From the NCBI GenBank assembly GCA_964563975.1, contig CAZLZJ010000036.1, positions 1 through 21,511 of the forward strand: a DNA stretch of 21,511 bases, in the 5' to 3' direction. The DNA is from JAAYJR01 sp964563975 (GTDB lineage Bacteria > Bacteroidota > Bacteroidia > Bacteroidales > Prolixibacteraceae). The translations under genes and the position numbers were made by a program. Below, piece after piece: positions 9,022-16,331 of this stretch (within the stretch, counting starts at the first letter, position 1; every line of letters begins with the position of its first letter). Under the pieces are notes generated by a model. It was given only the letters and a program-made list of their open reading frames with translations, had not been told where the DNA came from and searched no databases.

Positions 9022-10059
9022 TTATAATGAATTGATGATTACTTTTTGTTTAGAAAATATTCCGTTTGGTTGCTTAATTCTTGGAGTGATCTCATATTTA
9101 ATAGGAGTTGCCAACTGAAGCAGATCTAATATTTGTACGAGCGTTTCATCAACAAATGTAGCTGTATAGGGAATATCCTTAACAGAATTGTCTTTGAAAA
9201 TAAAATCTACATTATACCATCTGCTAAGTTTGAAAGCAATTTCTTCAAGTGGATCATCTTTAAAGATCAGGACACCATCTTTCCATGAAATATATTTTAG
9301 AATATCGGTTTTGTCGCATATATAATGGCCTGTTTTTATAGAATAACTTAGATGTTCTCCCGGTTCCATTTTTTTTGAATCTTGAAAAACAATCTTCCCT
9401 TTAACAAGTGTTGTTTCAATATTCTGCTGGCCAGGATAAGCCATCACATTAAATTCAGTTCCGGTGGCAGTTATTATTGCATGATTCACATCAACCCTGA
9501 ATGGCTTGCCCGGATTGTGAGCTACTGTAAAATAAGCTTCGCCTGATAATTCAACATTGCGCTCTTTGCCAATAAACCTTCTGGGGTAAGATAATTTACT
9601 GCCATGATTAAGATGCACTTTAGTTCCATCCGGCAACTCAATATAGGTACGGGAACCTATTGGAGAAATAACATCAATATTATCTGATCCTTTGCGGGTC
9701 AATTCTTGAATCTCCGACCTGGAGGTATGTAATATAAACAGAAAAGCTAATAATAAGGGAATGAAAAGAACTGCTGCTATACGAATAAATATTTTGTTTA
9801 TTTGTTGTATGCTGTTTCCGGTACTTTTTTGTTTTTTTGGCTTTAACAGGTTGATTTTATGATGTATCTTGTCAAGAATTAATTCAAATTTTTCATCTTC
9901 GTAATGGTTGTAAATTTGAACCGGCTCATGCCATATTTCCCTCACCATTCGGTGGTTGCTAATACAGTCTGCCTCTTCTTTTAACCATTTGATAATTAAA
10001 TTTACCTCAGCAGAAGAGCATTTATTATTTATATATTTTTTTAATAATTCTATATTCAT
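9022..10059 (-). CDS. FecR-family anti-sigma factor
   Basis: This 345-residue inner-membrane regulator holds the neighbouring ECF sigma factor inactive until the STN domain of the SusC receptor signals substrate binding. The cytoplasmic N-terminal part (1-90) contains the sigma-binding region, with WLKEEADCISNHRMVREIW near 25-43. One transmembrane helix spans about 91-111. The periplasmic FecR domain follows at about 130-225 (SPIGSRTYIELPDGTKVHLN, LSGEAYFTVAHNPGKPFRV, TGTEFNV). A C-terminal DUF4974/STN-like segment lies at about 265-325 (DDPLEEIAFKLSRWYNVDF). Order and length match Bacteroidota FecR proteins. It sits between its sigma factor gene (183-bp gap) and its likely receptor gene (susC). 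Confidence 0.95.
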   Translation of the reverse strand: MNIELLKKYINNKCSSAEVNLIIKWLKEEADCISNHRMVREIWHEPVQIYNHYEDEKFELILDKIHHKINLLKPKKQKSTGNSIQQINKIFIRIAAVLFIPLLLAFLFILHTSRSEIQELTRKGSDNIDVISPIGSRTYIELPDGTKVHLNHGSKLSYPRRFIGKERNVELSGEAYFTVAHNPGKPFRVDVNHAIITATGTEFNVMAYPGQQNIETTLVKGKIVFQDSKKMEPGEHLSYSIKTGHYICDKTDILKYISWKDGVLIFKDDPLEEIAFKLSRWYNVDFIFKDNSVKDIPYTATFVDETLVQILDLLQLATPIKYEITPRIKQPNGIFSKQKVIINSL

Positions 10060-10111
10060 ATATAAAAAGCACTCCGGAGCATTTTTAATATTGAAAATCC
10101 TAAAACTATTA

Positions 10112-10125
10112 GTAATACGTATTAC
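10112..10125. promoter_or_regulatory. Perfect 14-bp palindrome between the sigma factor and fecR genes
   Basis: GTAATACGTATTAC is its own reverse complement. It lies in the 183-bp sigma-fecR gap, 53 bp before the fecR ATG. Perfect palindromes of this size are typical operators for dimeric regulators, and the position suggests control of fecR separate from the sigma gene. No cognate regulator is identified and a chance occurrence in AT-rich DNA is possible. Confidence 0.35.
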
Positions 10126-10242
10126 ATATCAATTACCACTACTTTTACTGAAATATTTTATTTTACTTTGATTAAAGTTTTTAAATTGTCCGGAACCGGT
10201 TGGTTCAAAAATAAAAAATTGAGAAACAGTTACCCGACTTAA

Positions 10243-10830
10243 TTAAAGAAACAAATAAAAAAACAACAGTGCGGCAAGTGATTCTTTATTAAGGTTATTG
10301 CGGAGAAATTTCAATGCTTTCGACATATGATTCTCTACTGTGTTAACAGAAATATCGAGTTTTTCAGCTATTTGACGGTAAGTTAGTTCATTTTCACGGT
10401 GCAGCTTAAAAACTTCTTTTTGCCGGGGAGGAAGTTTTCCTATAAGCTTATTTACTTTTTCTGACAATATTTCAAAATCTGAATTTATTTCAGCAGATTT
10501 TTGTTGAGGCGGAATTTGAAGAGATTTTATATATTGTATGTATTTTTTTTCAGATAGTTTTTTTCTTATGAGACTTATTGTGGAATTGTAAGCTATTGTG
10601 AACAGGTATGAGTCAAATAGTGCAAAATTGTCAATTTTTTCATGCGATTCCCAAATTTTGACAAATACCTCCTGAACTATCTCTTCAGCATCTATTTCAG
10701 TTTTTATAATTCCATATACAAATCTGTACAATCGTTTGCTGTATGCCCTGTATACCAAGTCGAAGGCTGCCATATCCCCATTTTTCACTCCTTCGATCGT
10801 GGCTTCGTTTATTTTTTCAGCAGGCTTCAT
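10243..10830 (-). CDS. ECF sigma-70 factor of the Bacteroidota FecR-linked type
   Basis: This extracytoplasmic-function sigma factor has 195 residues from the ATG at 10830; a TTG one codon upstream is possible but unnecessary. Region 2 lies at about 10-90, with AFDLVYRAYSKRLYRFVYG and the core-binding/-10 segment IDAEEIVQEVFVKIWE. Region 4 at about 130-185 holds a helix-turn-helix for -35 recognition (LPPRQKEVFKLHRENELTY, then IAEKLDISVNTVENHMSKAL). The end (SLAALLFFYLFL) is strongly hydrophobic. Such tails occur in some Bacteroidota ECF factors and might anchor the protein near its membrane-bound anti-sigma factor; that role is inference. It starts 23 bp after the stop of the propeller lipoprotein gene, so the two could share a transcript. 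Its probable targets are the susC promoter and its own operon. Confidence 0.95.
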   Translation of the reverse strand: MKPAEKINEATIEGVKNGDMAAFDLVYRAYSKRLYRFVYGIIKTEIDAEEIVQEVFVKIWESHEKIDNFALFDSYLFTIAYNSTISLIRKKLSEKKYIQYIKSLQIPPQQKSAEINSDFEILSEKVNKLIGKLPPRQKEVFKLHRENELTYRQIAEKLDISVNTVENHMSKALKFLRNNLNKESLAALLFFYLFL

Positions 10831-10853
10831 CAAATTTGATTTGCAAATAGATT

Positions 10854-12086
10854 TTAGTAATTTAGTTTAATAATATATACCTGACGGCTGCCTGTAAAAG
10901 TAGAATTGAAACCAATAATATCTCCTTCAGGGCTCCAGCGACAATGGTTGTCACAGCGCCAGAATCCGGTGTATTCAGGGGGTTGGGGGTATCTTCCGAG
11001 AGAGAGGACTGCTTCACTTTTCATCTCCATAAGATAGATCTTTTGTTCTCTCAATCCGCCACCTGAGTAGGTGTCGGTTACCATCCATTTTTCATCCGGC
11101 GAGAATGTTCCGTGACCGTCATAGTCGAGCAATCCGTTGCCAAGGCGTTTATAATCTTTTTTTCCAATGGTAAATAAAACATGAGCATACTGTTTACCTT
11201 CATAATTTGCGGTTACCATTAACCGGTCATCATCTAACCAGTCGAAGTGTGAACCTGCCCAGTTGTCCGGGAAACAACGCTGTAGGTTTGTTCCGTCACG
11301 GTTTACTGTAAATGATGTTGTTATTCTTGATTTATTCTCAATTTGCCTTGACAGCCAGAATATTTTTGAGCCTTTACGGCTGAACAAAGTATGATTAAAC
11401 CACTCAATGCTTCCTTCCGATATTGGCGGTACTAAATTTTTTACCTGTTCATATGATATAATCAGTTTAGATTTACCGGTTTCCAGATCAATAAGGAATA
11501 GTCCGTCATCTTCAGGAAATGGAATGTCAGCCTTCGGATCTTGTCCGTTGCCTCCATATCCGTAGTCGGGGCGGGTCAGCCTCAATCTTGAGAAATTTAT
11601 GCCGGCAGCTTCTTTGCCGTTTGGTGAAACGGCACTGATAGGGTGGGGCACTATTTTTATCTCTTCTTTGGTGTGTACATTCATTATTACCGATACATAA
11701 CTGTTTTCCCTGAAATCATTATATATTATTAACGAATCGGGTGATGTTGCAAGCCAGTGTGCCATACAGCCCTGTTGGAAATTCCATGCCCTTGTTTTCG
11801 TCAAAGGGATAAATTCGTATGTTTCCATATCCACCAGCCCCAGTGTTGCAGGGTCATTTTCATCAGGCAATCTGAATTTAATATCAGTTTCAAGTATTGT
11901 GACATAGCGTTGATCACTGCTCCATGAATTAATACCATAATAGCTTGCAAAGAGGTGTTCTTTATCATCTTTAGTTATTTGGACCGCTTTATCCGGTTTG
12001 GGAAATATAACAGTTATTCCCGGTTTTTTATTATTGCACGAACATATTAAAATTAGTCCTAACAGTAAATATATACCTGGTTTCAT
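10854..12086 (-). CDS. Propeller-like (TolB/WD40-type) lipoprotein, possibly oligogalacturonate-lyase-like
   Basis: This is a 410-residue exported lipoprotein. The signal ends in LILICSC with Cys17 as the likely lipidation site. The mature part is made of repeated four-strand blades of the TolB/PD40 type, visible as recurring FSPDEKWMVTD, RWSPEGDIIGF and DGLFLIDLETGK motifs, so a six- to seven-bladed beta-propeller is expected. Three His-containing blade motifs (GSHFDW, DGHGTFSP, DNHCRWSP) recall the metal-binding centre of family PL22 oligogalacturonate lyases. However, the Q..H.H arrangement I remember for PL22 is not kept, since only the last His of DNHCRW fits. Lyase activity is therefore doubtful and a binding or sensing role is equally possible. 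It precedes the ECF sigma gene by 23 bp, which ties it to the SusCD locus. Fold confidence is good, function low. Confidence 0.8.
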   Translation of the reverse strand: MKPGIYLLLGLILICSCNNKKPGITVIFPKPDKAVQITKDDKEHLFASYYGINSWSSDQRYVTILETDIKFRLPDENDPATLGLVDMETYEFIPLTKTRAWNFQQGCMAHWLATSPDSLIIYNDFRENSYVSVIMNVHTKEEIKIVPHPISAVSPNGKEAAGINFSRLRLTRPDYGYGGNGQDPKADIPFPEDDGLFLIDLETGKSKLIISYEQVKNLVPPISEGSIEWFNHTLFSRKGSKIFWLSRQIENKSRITTSFTVNRDGTNLQRCFPDNWAGSHFDWLDDDRLMVTANYEGKQYAHVLFTIGKKDYKRLGNGLLDYDGHGTFSPDEKWMVTDTYSGGGLREQKIYLMEMKSEAVLSLGRYPQPPEYTGFWRCDNHCRWSPEGDIIGFNSTFTGSRQVYIIKLNY

Positions 12087-12151
12087 GATTTTGATTTTTA
12101 GTTACCCCAATATAGTAATATCTATCTTACTATACAGCACTTTTAAATAGA

Positions 12152-12159
12152 CAAAATTA
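12152..12159 (-). promoter_or_regulatory. Possible -7 element for the propeller lipoprotein / sigma factor transcript
   Basis: On the minus strand TAATTTTG matches TAnnTTTG. It lies 66 bp before the ATG at 12086. No good TTTG is present 18-21 bp upstream, so the match is only half a promoter. It is the best candidate in the 222-bp gap between the rplS stop codon and the propeller gene. Confidence 0.35.
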
Positions 12160-12183
12160 ATTATTTTAAAAAGTATCATATAG

Positions 12184-12209
12184 TTTATCCCGATTATAAT
12201 TCGGATAAA
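12184..12209. repeat. Imperfect inverted repeat upstream of the propeller gene promoter
   Basis: TTTATCC (12184-12190) pairs with GGATAAA (12203-12209), and GATT/AATT-type pairing continues inside with small bulges. It lies between the rplS terminator and the candidate promoter at 12152. It could be an operator or a weak hairpin. The rest of this gap shows nothing that I can identify. Confidence 0.3.
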
Positions 12210-12253
12210 GTTGTTTTTCGGTTTTAATCGGAATGCCTGTTCCCGGTATATTT

Positions 12254-12287
12254 AAAAAAAAAGACCTTTTTTGAAAGGCCTTTTTTT
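12254..12287 (-). terminator. Rho-independent terminator of rplS (possibly bidirectional)
   Basis: AAAAAGACCTT (12258-12268) pairs with AAGGCCTTTTT (12275-12285) over 11 bp with one G-U pair and a 6-nt loop. On the minus strand the stem is followed by a run of nine T residues. On the plus strand it is followed by further T residues as well, so it may work in both directions. It lies 22 bp after the rplS stop codon. Confidence 0.85.
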
Positions 12288-12308
12288 AATATGCTGATAT
12301 TTTTCTTT

Positions 12309-12656
12309 TTAAAATCTTCTTTCTTTAATACGTGCTTTTTTTCCTGTTCTTTCACGAAAATAAAAAATTCTTTTCCTGCGTACTTTACCTTTTTTATTAA
12401 CTTGAATACTATCAATAAAAGGTGAGTTGAGAGGAAATATTCTTTCAACTCCTATATTGCCTGACATTTTTCTTACGGTAAAGGTTTTATTATTTTCAGA
12501 GCCTTTTATCTGGAGAACAACACCTCTGTAATTTTGAATTCTTTCTTTGTTTCCCTCTATGATTTTGTAACTTACCGTAACGGTATCTCCTGCAATAAAT
12601 TTCGGATGCTCCTTTTTAGTTGCAAATTCGTTTTCTGCTATCTTTATTAGGTCCAT
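12309..12656 (-). CDS. rplS: Large ribosomal subunit protein bL19
   Basis: The 115-residue product is ribosomal protein bL19, which sits at the interface of the 50S and 30S subunits. It has the standard family layout: an N-terminal helix (MDLIKIAENEF), the basic beta-barrel core with FIAGDTVTVSYKI and RIQNYRGVVLQIKG, the TFTVRKMSGNIGVERIFPLNSPFI block, and a basic C-terminus (KGKVRRKRIFYFRERTGKKARIKE). The length is normal. It is a single-gene unit with its own promoter at 12723-12752 and terminator at 12254-12287. This differs from the rpsP-rimM-trmD-rplS operon of Proteobacteria. The leader is about 60 nt and contains a small hairpin that might serve regulation. Confidence 0.98.
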   Translation of the reverse strand: MDLIKIAENEFATKKEHPKFIAGDTVTVSYKIIEGNKERIQNYRGVVLQIKGSENNKTFTVRKMSGNIGVERIFPLNSPFIDSIQVNKKGKVRRKRIFYFRERTGKKARIKERRF

Positions 12657-12687
12657 TACTGAAATAATTTAAATATTCAATGCAATA

Positions 12688-12702
12688 TTGTCGCTATGAC
12701 AA
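12688..12702 (-). promoter_or_regulatory. Small hairpin in the rplS leader
   Basis: Within the roughly 60-nt leader of rplS, TTGTC and GACAA form a perfect 5-bp stem around a 5-nt loop, 32 nt before the ATG. Ribosomal protein leaders often carry structures bound by the encoded protein. This one is small and could be chance; I did not match it to a known leader family. Confidence 0.3.
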
Positions 12703-12722
12703 GAGATTGCTTAAAAGCGGTG

Positions 12723-12752
12723 CAAAAATAGTATTTTTTTTGATACGGCAAA
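12723..12752 (-). promoter_or_regulatory. Bacteroidota-type promoter of rplS
   Basis: On the minus strand TTTG (12749-12752) is followed after 18 bp by TATTTTTG (12723-12730), an exact fit to the TTTG / TAnnTTTG consensus of the Bacteroidota housekeeping sigma factor. Transcription would start near 12716, giving a leader of about 60 nt. The -33 element lies 22 bp beyond the stop codon of the C69 dipeptidase gene. Confidence 0.75.
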
Positions 12753-12773
12753 TTAAACAAATTGAATTATTTT

Positions 12774-14465
12774 TTAATGAGTGTCAGGATTTAATACTTT
12801 AAAATGATTACCTGTACGGTCTACTATAATTTTATACCACCATTCCGGGTACTCCGGTTGAATGGGATCGGCAGGCAAACCATATTCAGTGCGTTCAAAC
12901 TTTCCGTCTTTCTCTTTTTTAATATTTCCGTCAATATATTTTACTAAAAGATATTGCCCTAACTTTTTCCATCTTTCAGTTACATTAGTTGCTTCATTTA
13001 CTGAAAATGTTGAAATGAATTCAATAGCTTTTTGCTTGTTTGACGCCTCATATAGCGATTGCGCTGCTTTATCAACTGCAGGAACAATTGACACAAATCT
13101 CTCTTCAAGTTCTTTTTGCACTTTTATTATATCATTGATCATATAGTTATATCTGAGGTAAGCCAGATTGCTGACCAGGTTAAAAGTCCAGAAAGCTGAT
13201 GTTTCACTATATGTCAGTAAATCTCCATTACCTGATAAAAAACATTCAGGTATTTCGTTTATTCCGCAATACATTGGTACATAACATGTACTATAGGTAT
13301 CATCCACTCCAAACCAAAGAATTCCGCCAATTGGGCCCGGCAACCAGTTACGACTTTGTGAAACAAATGAAAATCCTGTCTGTTGAGTTGAAGTTGCTCT
13401 CTCATGAAGATATTCGATTGAATCAGACTCCCAGGTTAAGGGTCTCCATCTGTAAGGAAGTTGAAAGGGGCCGGCTCCTATATCTTTTGTCATATCAAGG
13501 ATTGTTCCTTCAAAGTGGTCCCGCATTAAGTTCATAACATCCTGTACTGATACTTTTTTATCAGGTTTTATCCAGAGAGGCAGTCTGTTTACCGGGAAAT
13601 TATTATCCCCTCCATATTTTATTTCTCCTTTAATATAATTTGTATATTTTTCCATTCCTGAAGTTATTCTATTGAAGCCGGCCCATACTCTTGCATCGCA
13701 AAAACGTGCACCTTCAAAATCAACAGGTGCGTAAATATCAGAAAAACTGAAATCTGCATCACTTCCTGAATACCAGCCTTGTTTGCGTGCAAATGAGATA
13801 ACATCTTCAGAGTACAGACAATTTTCAGGATCATTTTCAGGAAAAGTTGTAATTCGGGCTTGATTGGCATGCCCTGAAATATATCCATCCGGAACTTTTA
13901 AAGCAACCCAGACTGCTCCTTTTTCAATTTTACCTTTTCCAATCATCTCAAGTATCCAAACCTCTTCCGGATCGGCTATTGAGAAAGATTCTCCGGAACT
14001 GCAGAAACCATAATCTTTAACAAGGCTTGTCATTATTTTAATTGCTTCTCTGGCAGTTTTGGCTCTTTGCAGGGTAACATACATTAAGCTCCCGTAATCC
14101 ATAATTGCCCCGGGCTGATCAGCAAGTTCATTACGGCCCCCGAAAGTGGTTTCCCCAATAGCTACCTGGTGTTCATTAATATTACCAATAACACTGTAGG
14201 TGCAAGAAGGTTGGGGTATTTTACCCAAATATTTTCCGGTATCCCATTCGTAAATATTACGCATGGCACCTTCCGGATGATTGCCGGCGGGTTGATAATA
14301 AAGCTCTCCATAAAGAGTGTGAGAGTCTGCTGCATAAGTTATCATTGTTGAACCATCAGTTGATGCACCTTTAGTAATTAAAAAGCTGGTACATGCTGTT
14401 GAAATTTCAGATTTTACTGTTAATATGATTAATAAAAAAACTGCTAATCGTTTGTAGTTTTGCAT
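12774..14465 (-). CDS. C69-family dipeptidase (Ntn hydrolase), exported
   Basis: At 563 residues this is a member of peptidase family C69 (PF03577), N-terminal-nucleophile hydrolases that cleave dipeptides and are related to Lactobacillus PepD. A hydrophobic leader (about 5-17) is followed by TACTSFLITKGASTDGSTM, where Cys25 is the expected nucleophile, freed by removal of the leader or propeptide. Family blocks follow: EHQVAIGETTFGGR near 97-110, the DYGFCSSGESFSIADPEEVWILEM block near 150-173, and GARFCDARVWAGFNR near 250. It is 45 bp downstream of the M23 peptidase gene on the same strand and probably shares its transcript, linking peptidoglycan cleavage with breakdown of released peptides. 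That link is inference. The family call is secure. Confidence 0.94.
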   Translation of the reverse strand: MQNYKRLAVFLLIILTVKSEISTACTSFLITKGASTDGSTMITYAADSHTLYGELYYQPAGNHPEGAMRNIYEWDTGKYLGKIPQPSCTYSVIGNINEHQVAIGETTFGGRNELADQPGAIMDYGSLMYVTLQRAKTAREAIKIMTSLVKDYGFCSSGESFSIADPEEVWILEMIGKGKIEKGAVWVALKVPDGYISGHANQARITTFPENDPENCLYSEDVISFARKQGWYSGSDADFSFSDIYAPVDFEGARFCDARVWAGFNRITSGMEKYTNYIKGEIKYGGDNNFPVNRLPLWIKPDKKVSVQDVMNLMRDHFEGTILDMTKDIGAGPFQLPYRWRPLTWESDSIEYLHERATSTQQTGFSFVSQSRNWLPGPIGGILWFGVDDTYSTCYVPMYCGINEIPECFLSGNGDLLTYSETSAFWTFNLVSNLAYLRYNYMINDIIKVQKELEERFVSIVPAVDKAAQSLYEASNKQKAIEFISTFSVNEATNVTERWKKLGQYLLVKYIDGNIKKEKDGKFERTEYGLPADPIQPEYPEWWYKIIVDRTGNHFKVLNPDTH

Positions 14466-14510
14466 TTTACTATCCTCTTTCGGTAAAGTGTGTAAATATA
14501 TATCACATTT

Positions 14511-16211
14511 TTATTTATAAAATGATGCTTCATATACAGACTTGTTGCTTTTTAAGTCTGTGACATAAAGTTTTAACTGATGTTTTTTCCCCATTTCAAA
14601 TCTTTCCGTATCAAAAGTGTGAACAATAAGGTTGTTTTTTGCATCATAATCAAAAAGTATCCATTTTCCATCTAAATAGCCCTCGACAGAGCTAATTCCG
14701 GAAAGTTCATCTGAAATCAAAAATCGCAGCCGTGAAGCTTCTGTAAGTATAGTTTGATTGCTTATACTGAGAGGCACAATTTTTGGAGGTATCGTATCAG
14801 CAGCAACTGCATAATTTCCAAATGATCTTATATTTGAAGTTACCCACCCATTTTTATAAGAACCCCCGGCACTTGACAATCTGCCTGTAATCGTATCAAC
14901 ATTAACCAGTAAAAGCTTTTCATGAATTTTATCATTGACATTTCCTGGTTGAATTGAAATAACGGCACTTTTATGAAGAGGGACAGTTTTGTTATGAATT
15001 ATATGTATTCCGGAAAGTAACTTGCCAGGAGCTTTACGATAGGTGAATTTGAAGTCTTTATAAAAAGTATTTGCCGGAAAATTTATCGATATACTGTCAT
15101 TGCGATACCAGGCCTGTTTGTTAAAGTTAATATGTTGACCATATTCATTACCATTGGCTTGAATATTTCCCACTCTGCTTACTATTGAGAATTTTATTAC
15201 TGCTTTATTTCCATGGATGTCTTTTATTTCAATACTTACGGGATGTGGATTTCCATCGTTTACTTTAAAAATACCTTTGTTACGTACATAATTGTATATA
15301 CTCAGCTTATTTCCGGGATCAAGCCATGTTTTGTGAAATCTTTTTCCTGATAGTATATACTCTTCATAATCAATATGACTATTCAGATAACGGGTTTCAT
15401 CAAATGAAAATTCATCCATTTTAAATGAATAGTACGGTTCTCCGTCAACTTTCAGTTCAATTGAATAAACACCGCAAATGTTTTCTGACTGATCAAAAAA
15501 GTCGTTTGTCCGGATGGCAAATCCAATATTGCCGTAAACGGGTATGACAGACTTTCTGATTATATAGGTGTCTCCATTCAGTATAACCGGGTATATTTTT
15601 TTTGCTTCTGAATATTCCACATGTGAATAGGGATCCAGTGGAGTTATCATAAGTGCAAATATTTTTGGCGGTGTATTGTCTGCGACTGAAAAATCATATT
15701 TTAAAGGATTAATTGGTTTTGAACTTCGTGAATCTCTTATTTCAAAGTGAAGGTGAGGGCCGCCCGAACTTCCACTATTGCCGCTATAACCAATTAAATC
15801 ATTTTTTTTTACAGGAAATATAGATGATGATAGTTGTTGGTCAATGCGAAATGACCTTTTCCTGTATTGAAGATCTGTAATATATTTTTGAACTTTAGAG
15901 GTGAATTTTTCCAAGTGCCCATAAACAGTTGTAGTTCCATTGGGATGAGTAATATATAAAGCTTTTCCAAAACCTGCCGGTGAGACTGAAATACGTGATA
16001 TAAAGCCATCCGCCACCGAATGAACGGGAATTCCGGTTTCTCCTTTGGTTTTAATATCTATTCCTGAATGGAAATGATCGCTTCTTAGTTCACCAAAATT
16101 ACCGCTCAGCAGTATTGGGATCTTTACCGGATTTGCATAGTAATTATCTTGCGGCAGTGCCTTCCATATAATAAGGTGTAACAGTATTGTTATTAAAACT
16201 AATTTTGGCAT
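14511..16211 (-). CDS. M23-family (LytM-type) metallopeptidase, exported
   Basis: The 566-residue product has a short signal peptide (MPKLVLITILLHLIIWKALP, then Q21) and an M23 domain at about 30-160. The zinc site is complete: HxxxD as H48/D52 in HFHSGIDIK, H99 in VYGHL, and HxH as H153/H155 in GPHLHFEIRD. Such enzymes cut peptide cross-links in peptidoglycan. The long C-terminal part (160-566) is beta-rich, with Ig-like strands but no motif I can name; this two-part layout is common in Bacteroidota M23 proteins of about 560 residues. With all catalytic residues present it should be an active endopeptidase, not just an EnvC/NlpD-like activator. It is divergent from the zapA-rny operon, which suggests a connection with growth or division. 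It leads the C69 dipeptidase gene. Confidence 0.95.
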   Translation of the reverse strand: MPKLVLITILLHLIIWKALPQDNYYANPVKIPILLSGNFGELRSDHFHSGIDIKTKGETGIPVHSVADGFISRISVSPAGFGKALYITHPNGTTTVYGHLEKFTSKVQKYITDLQYRKRSFRIDQQLSSSIFPVKKNDLIGYSGNSGSSGGPHLHFEIRDSRSSKPINPLKYDFSVADNTPPKIFALMITPLDPYSHVEYSEAKKIYPVILNGDTYIIRKSVIPVYGNIGFAIRTNDFFDQSENICGVYSIELKVDGEPYYSFKMDEFSFDETRYLNSHIDYEEYILSGKRFHKTWLDPGNKLSIYNYVRNKGIFKVNDGNPHPVSIEIKDIHGNKAVIKFSIVSRVGNIQANGNEYGQHINFNKQAWYRNDSISINFPANTFYKDFKFTYRKAPGKLLSGIHIIHNKTVPLHKSAVISIQPGNVNDKIHEKLLLVNVDTITGRLSSAGGSYKNGWVTSNIRSFGNYAVAADTIPPKIVPLSISNQTILTEASRLRFLISDELSGISSVEGYLDGKWILFDYDAKNNLIVHTFDTERFEMGKKHQLKLYVTDLKSNKSVYEASFYK

Positions 16212-16236
16212 AGTCTAATAATTGTCCTTTTGTATT

Positions 16237-16269
16237 CAAACATAATCTTTTTTGCATTTTTTCTTCAAA
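16237..16269 (-). promoter_or_regulatory. Bacteroidota-type promoter for the M23 / C69 operon
   Basis: On the minus strand TTTG (16266-16269) precedes TATGTTTG (16237-16244) by 21 bp, matching TTTG-N21-TAnnTTTG. The start site would be near 16230, leaving a leader of about 19 nt. A second -7-like TAAGTTTG overlaps the -33 element at 16266-16273. Confidence 0.55.
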
Positions 16270-16282
16270 CTTATATAAACAC

Positions 16283-16312
16283 TTTTACAATAGTTGAAAA
16301 ATATTAACTTTG
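16283..16312 (+). promoter_or_regulatory. Bacteroidota-type promoter for the coiled-coil / zapA / rny operon
   Basis: TAACTTTG at 16305-16312 is a perfect TAnnTTTG element, 20 bp before the ATG at 16332. The -33 element is weak (TTTT at 16283-16286, spacer 18). With a start near 16319 the leader would be only about 13 nt. It lies back to back with the M23 promoter in a 120-bp region, so the two operons may be coregulated. Confidence 0.5.
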
Positions 16313-16331
16313 TGCTTTAATTGCAGCTAAA

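Noticed and set aside
10060..10100. CTCCGGAG palindrome before fecR as a hairpin terminator
   Set aside because: The palindrome has no loop and the flanking A and T runs do not pair in register, so no stable hairpin forms.
271..10192. Recurring TTGTCCGGAA-like words in several intergenic and coding places
   Set aside because: Copies differ, occur within coding sequence as well, and keep no fixed distance or orientation to genes; likely chance.
12224..12448. 74-codon minus-strand frame overlapping the end of rplS and its terminator
   Set aside because: It is a different frame of rplS and runs through the terminator hairpin; the Lys/Phe-rich product is an artefact of AT-rich DNA.
13199..13537. 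112-codon plus-strand frame inside the C69 dipeptidase gene
   Set aside because: Antisense to a secure family member, with no start context or motif of its own.
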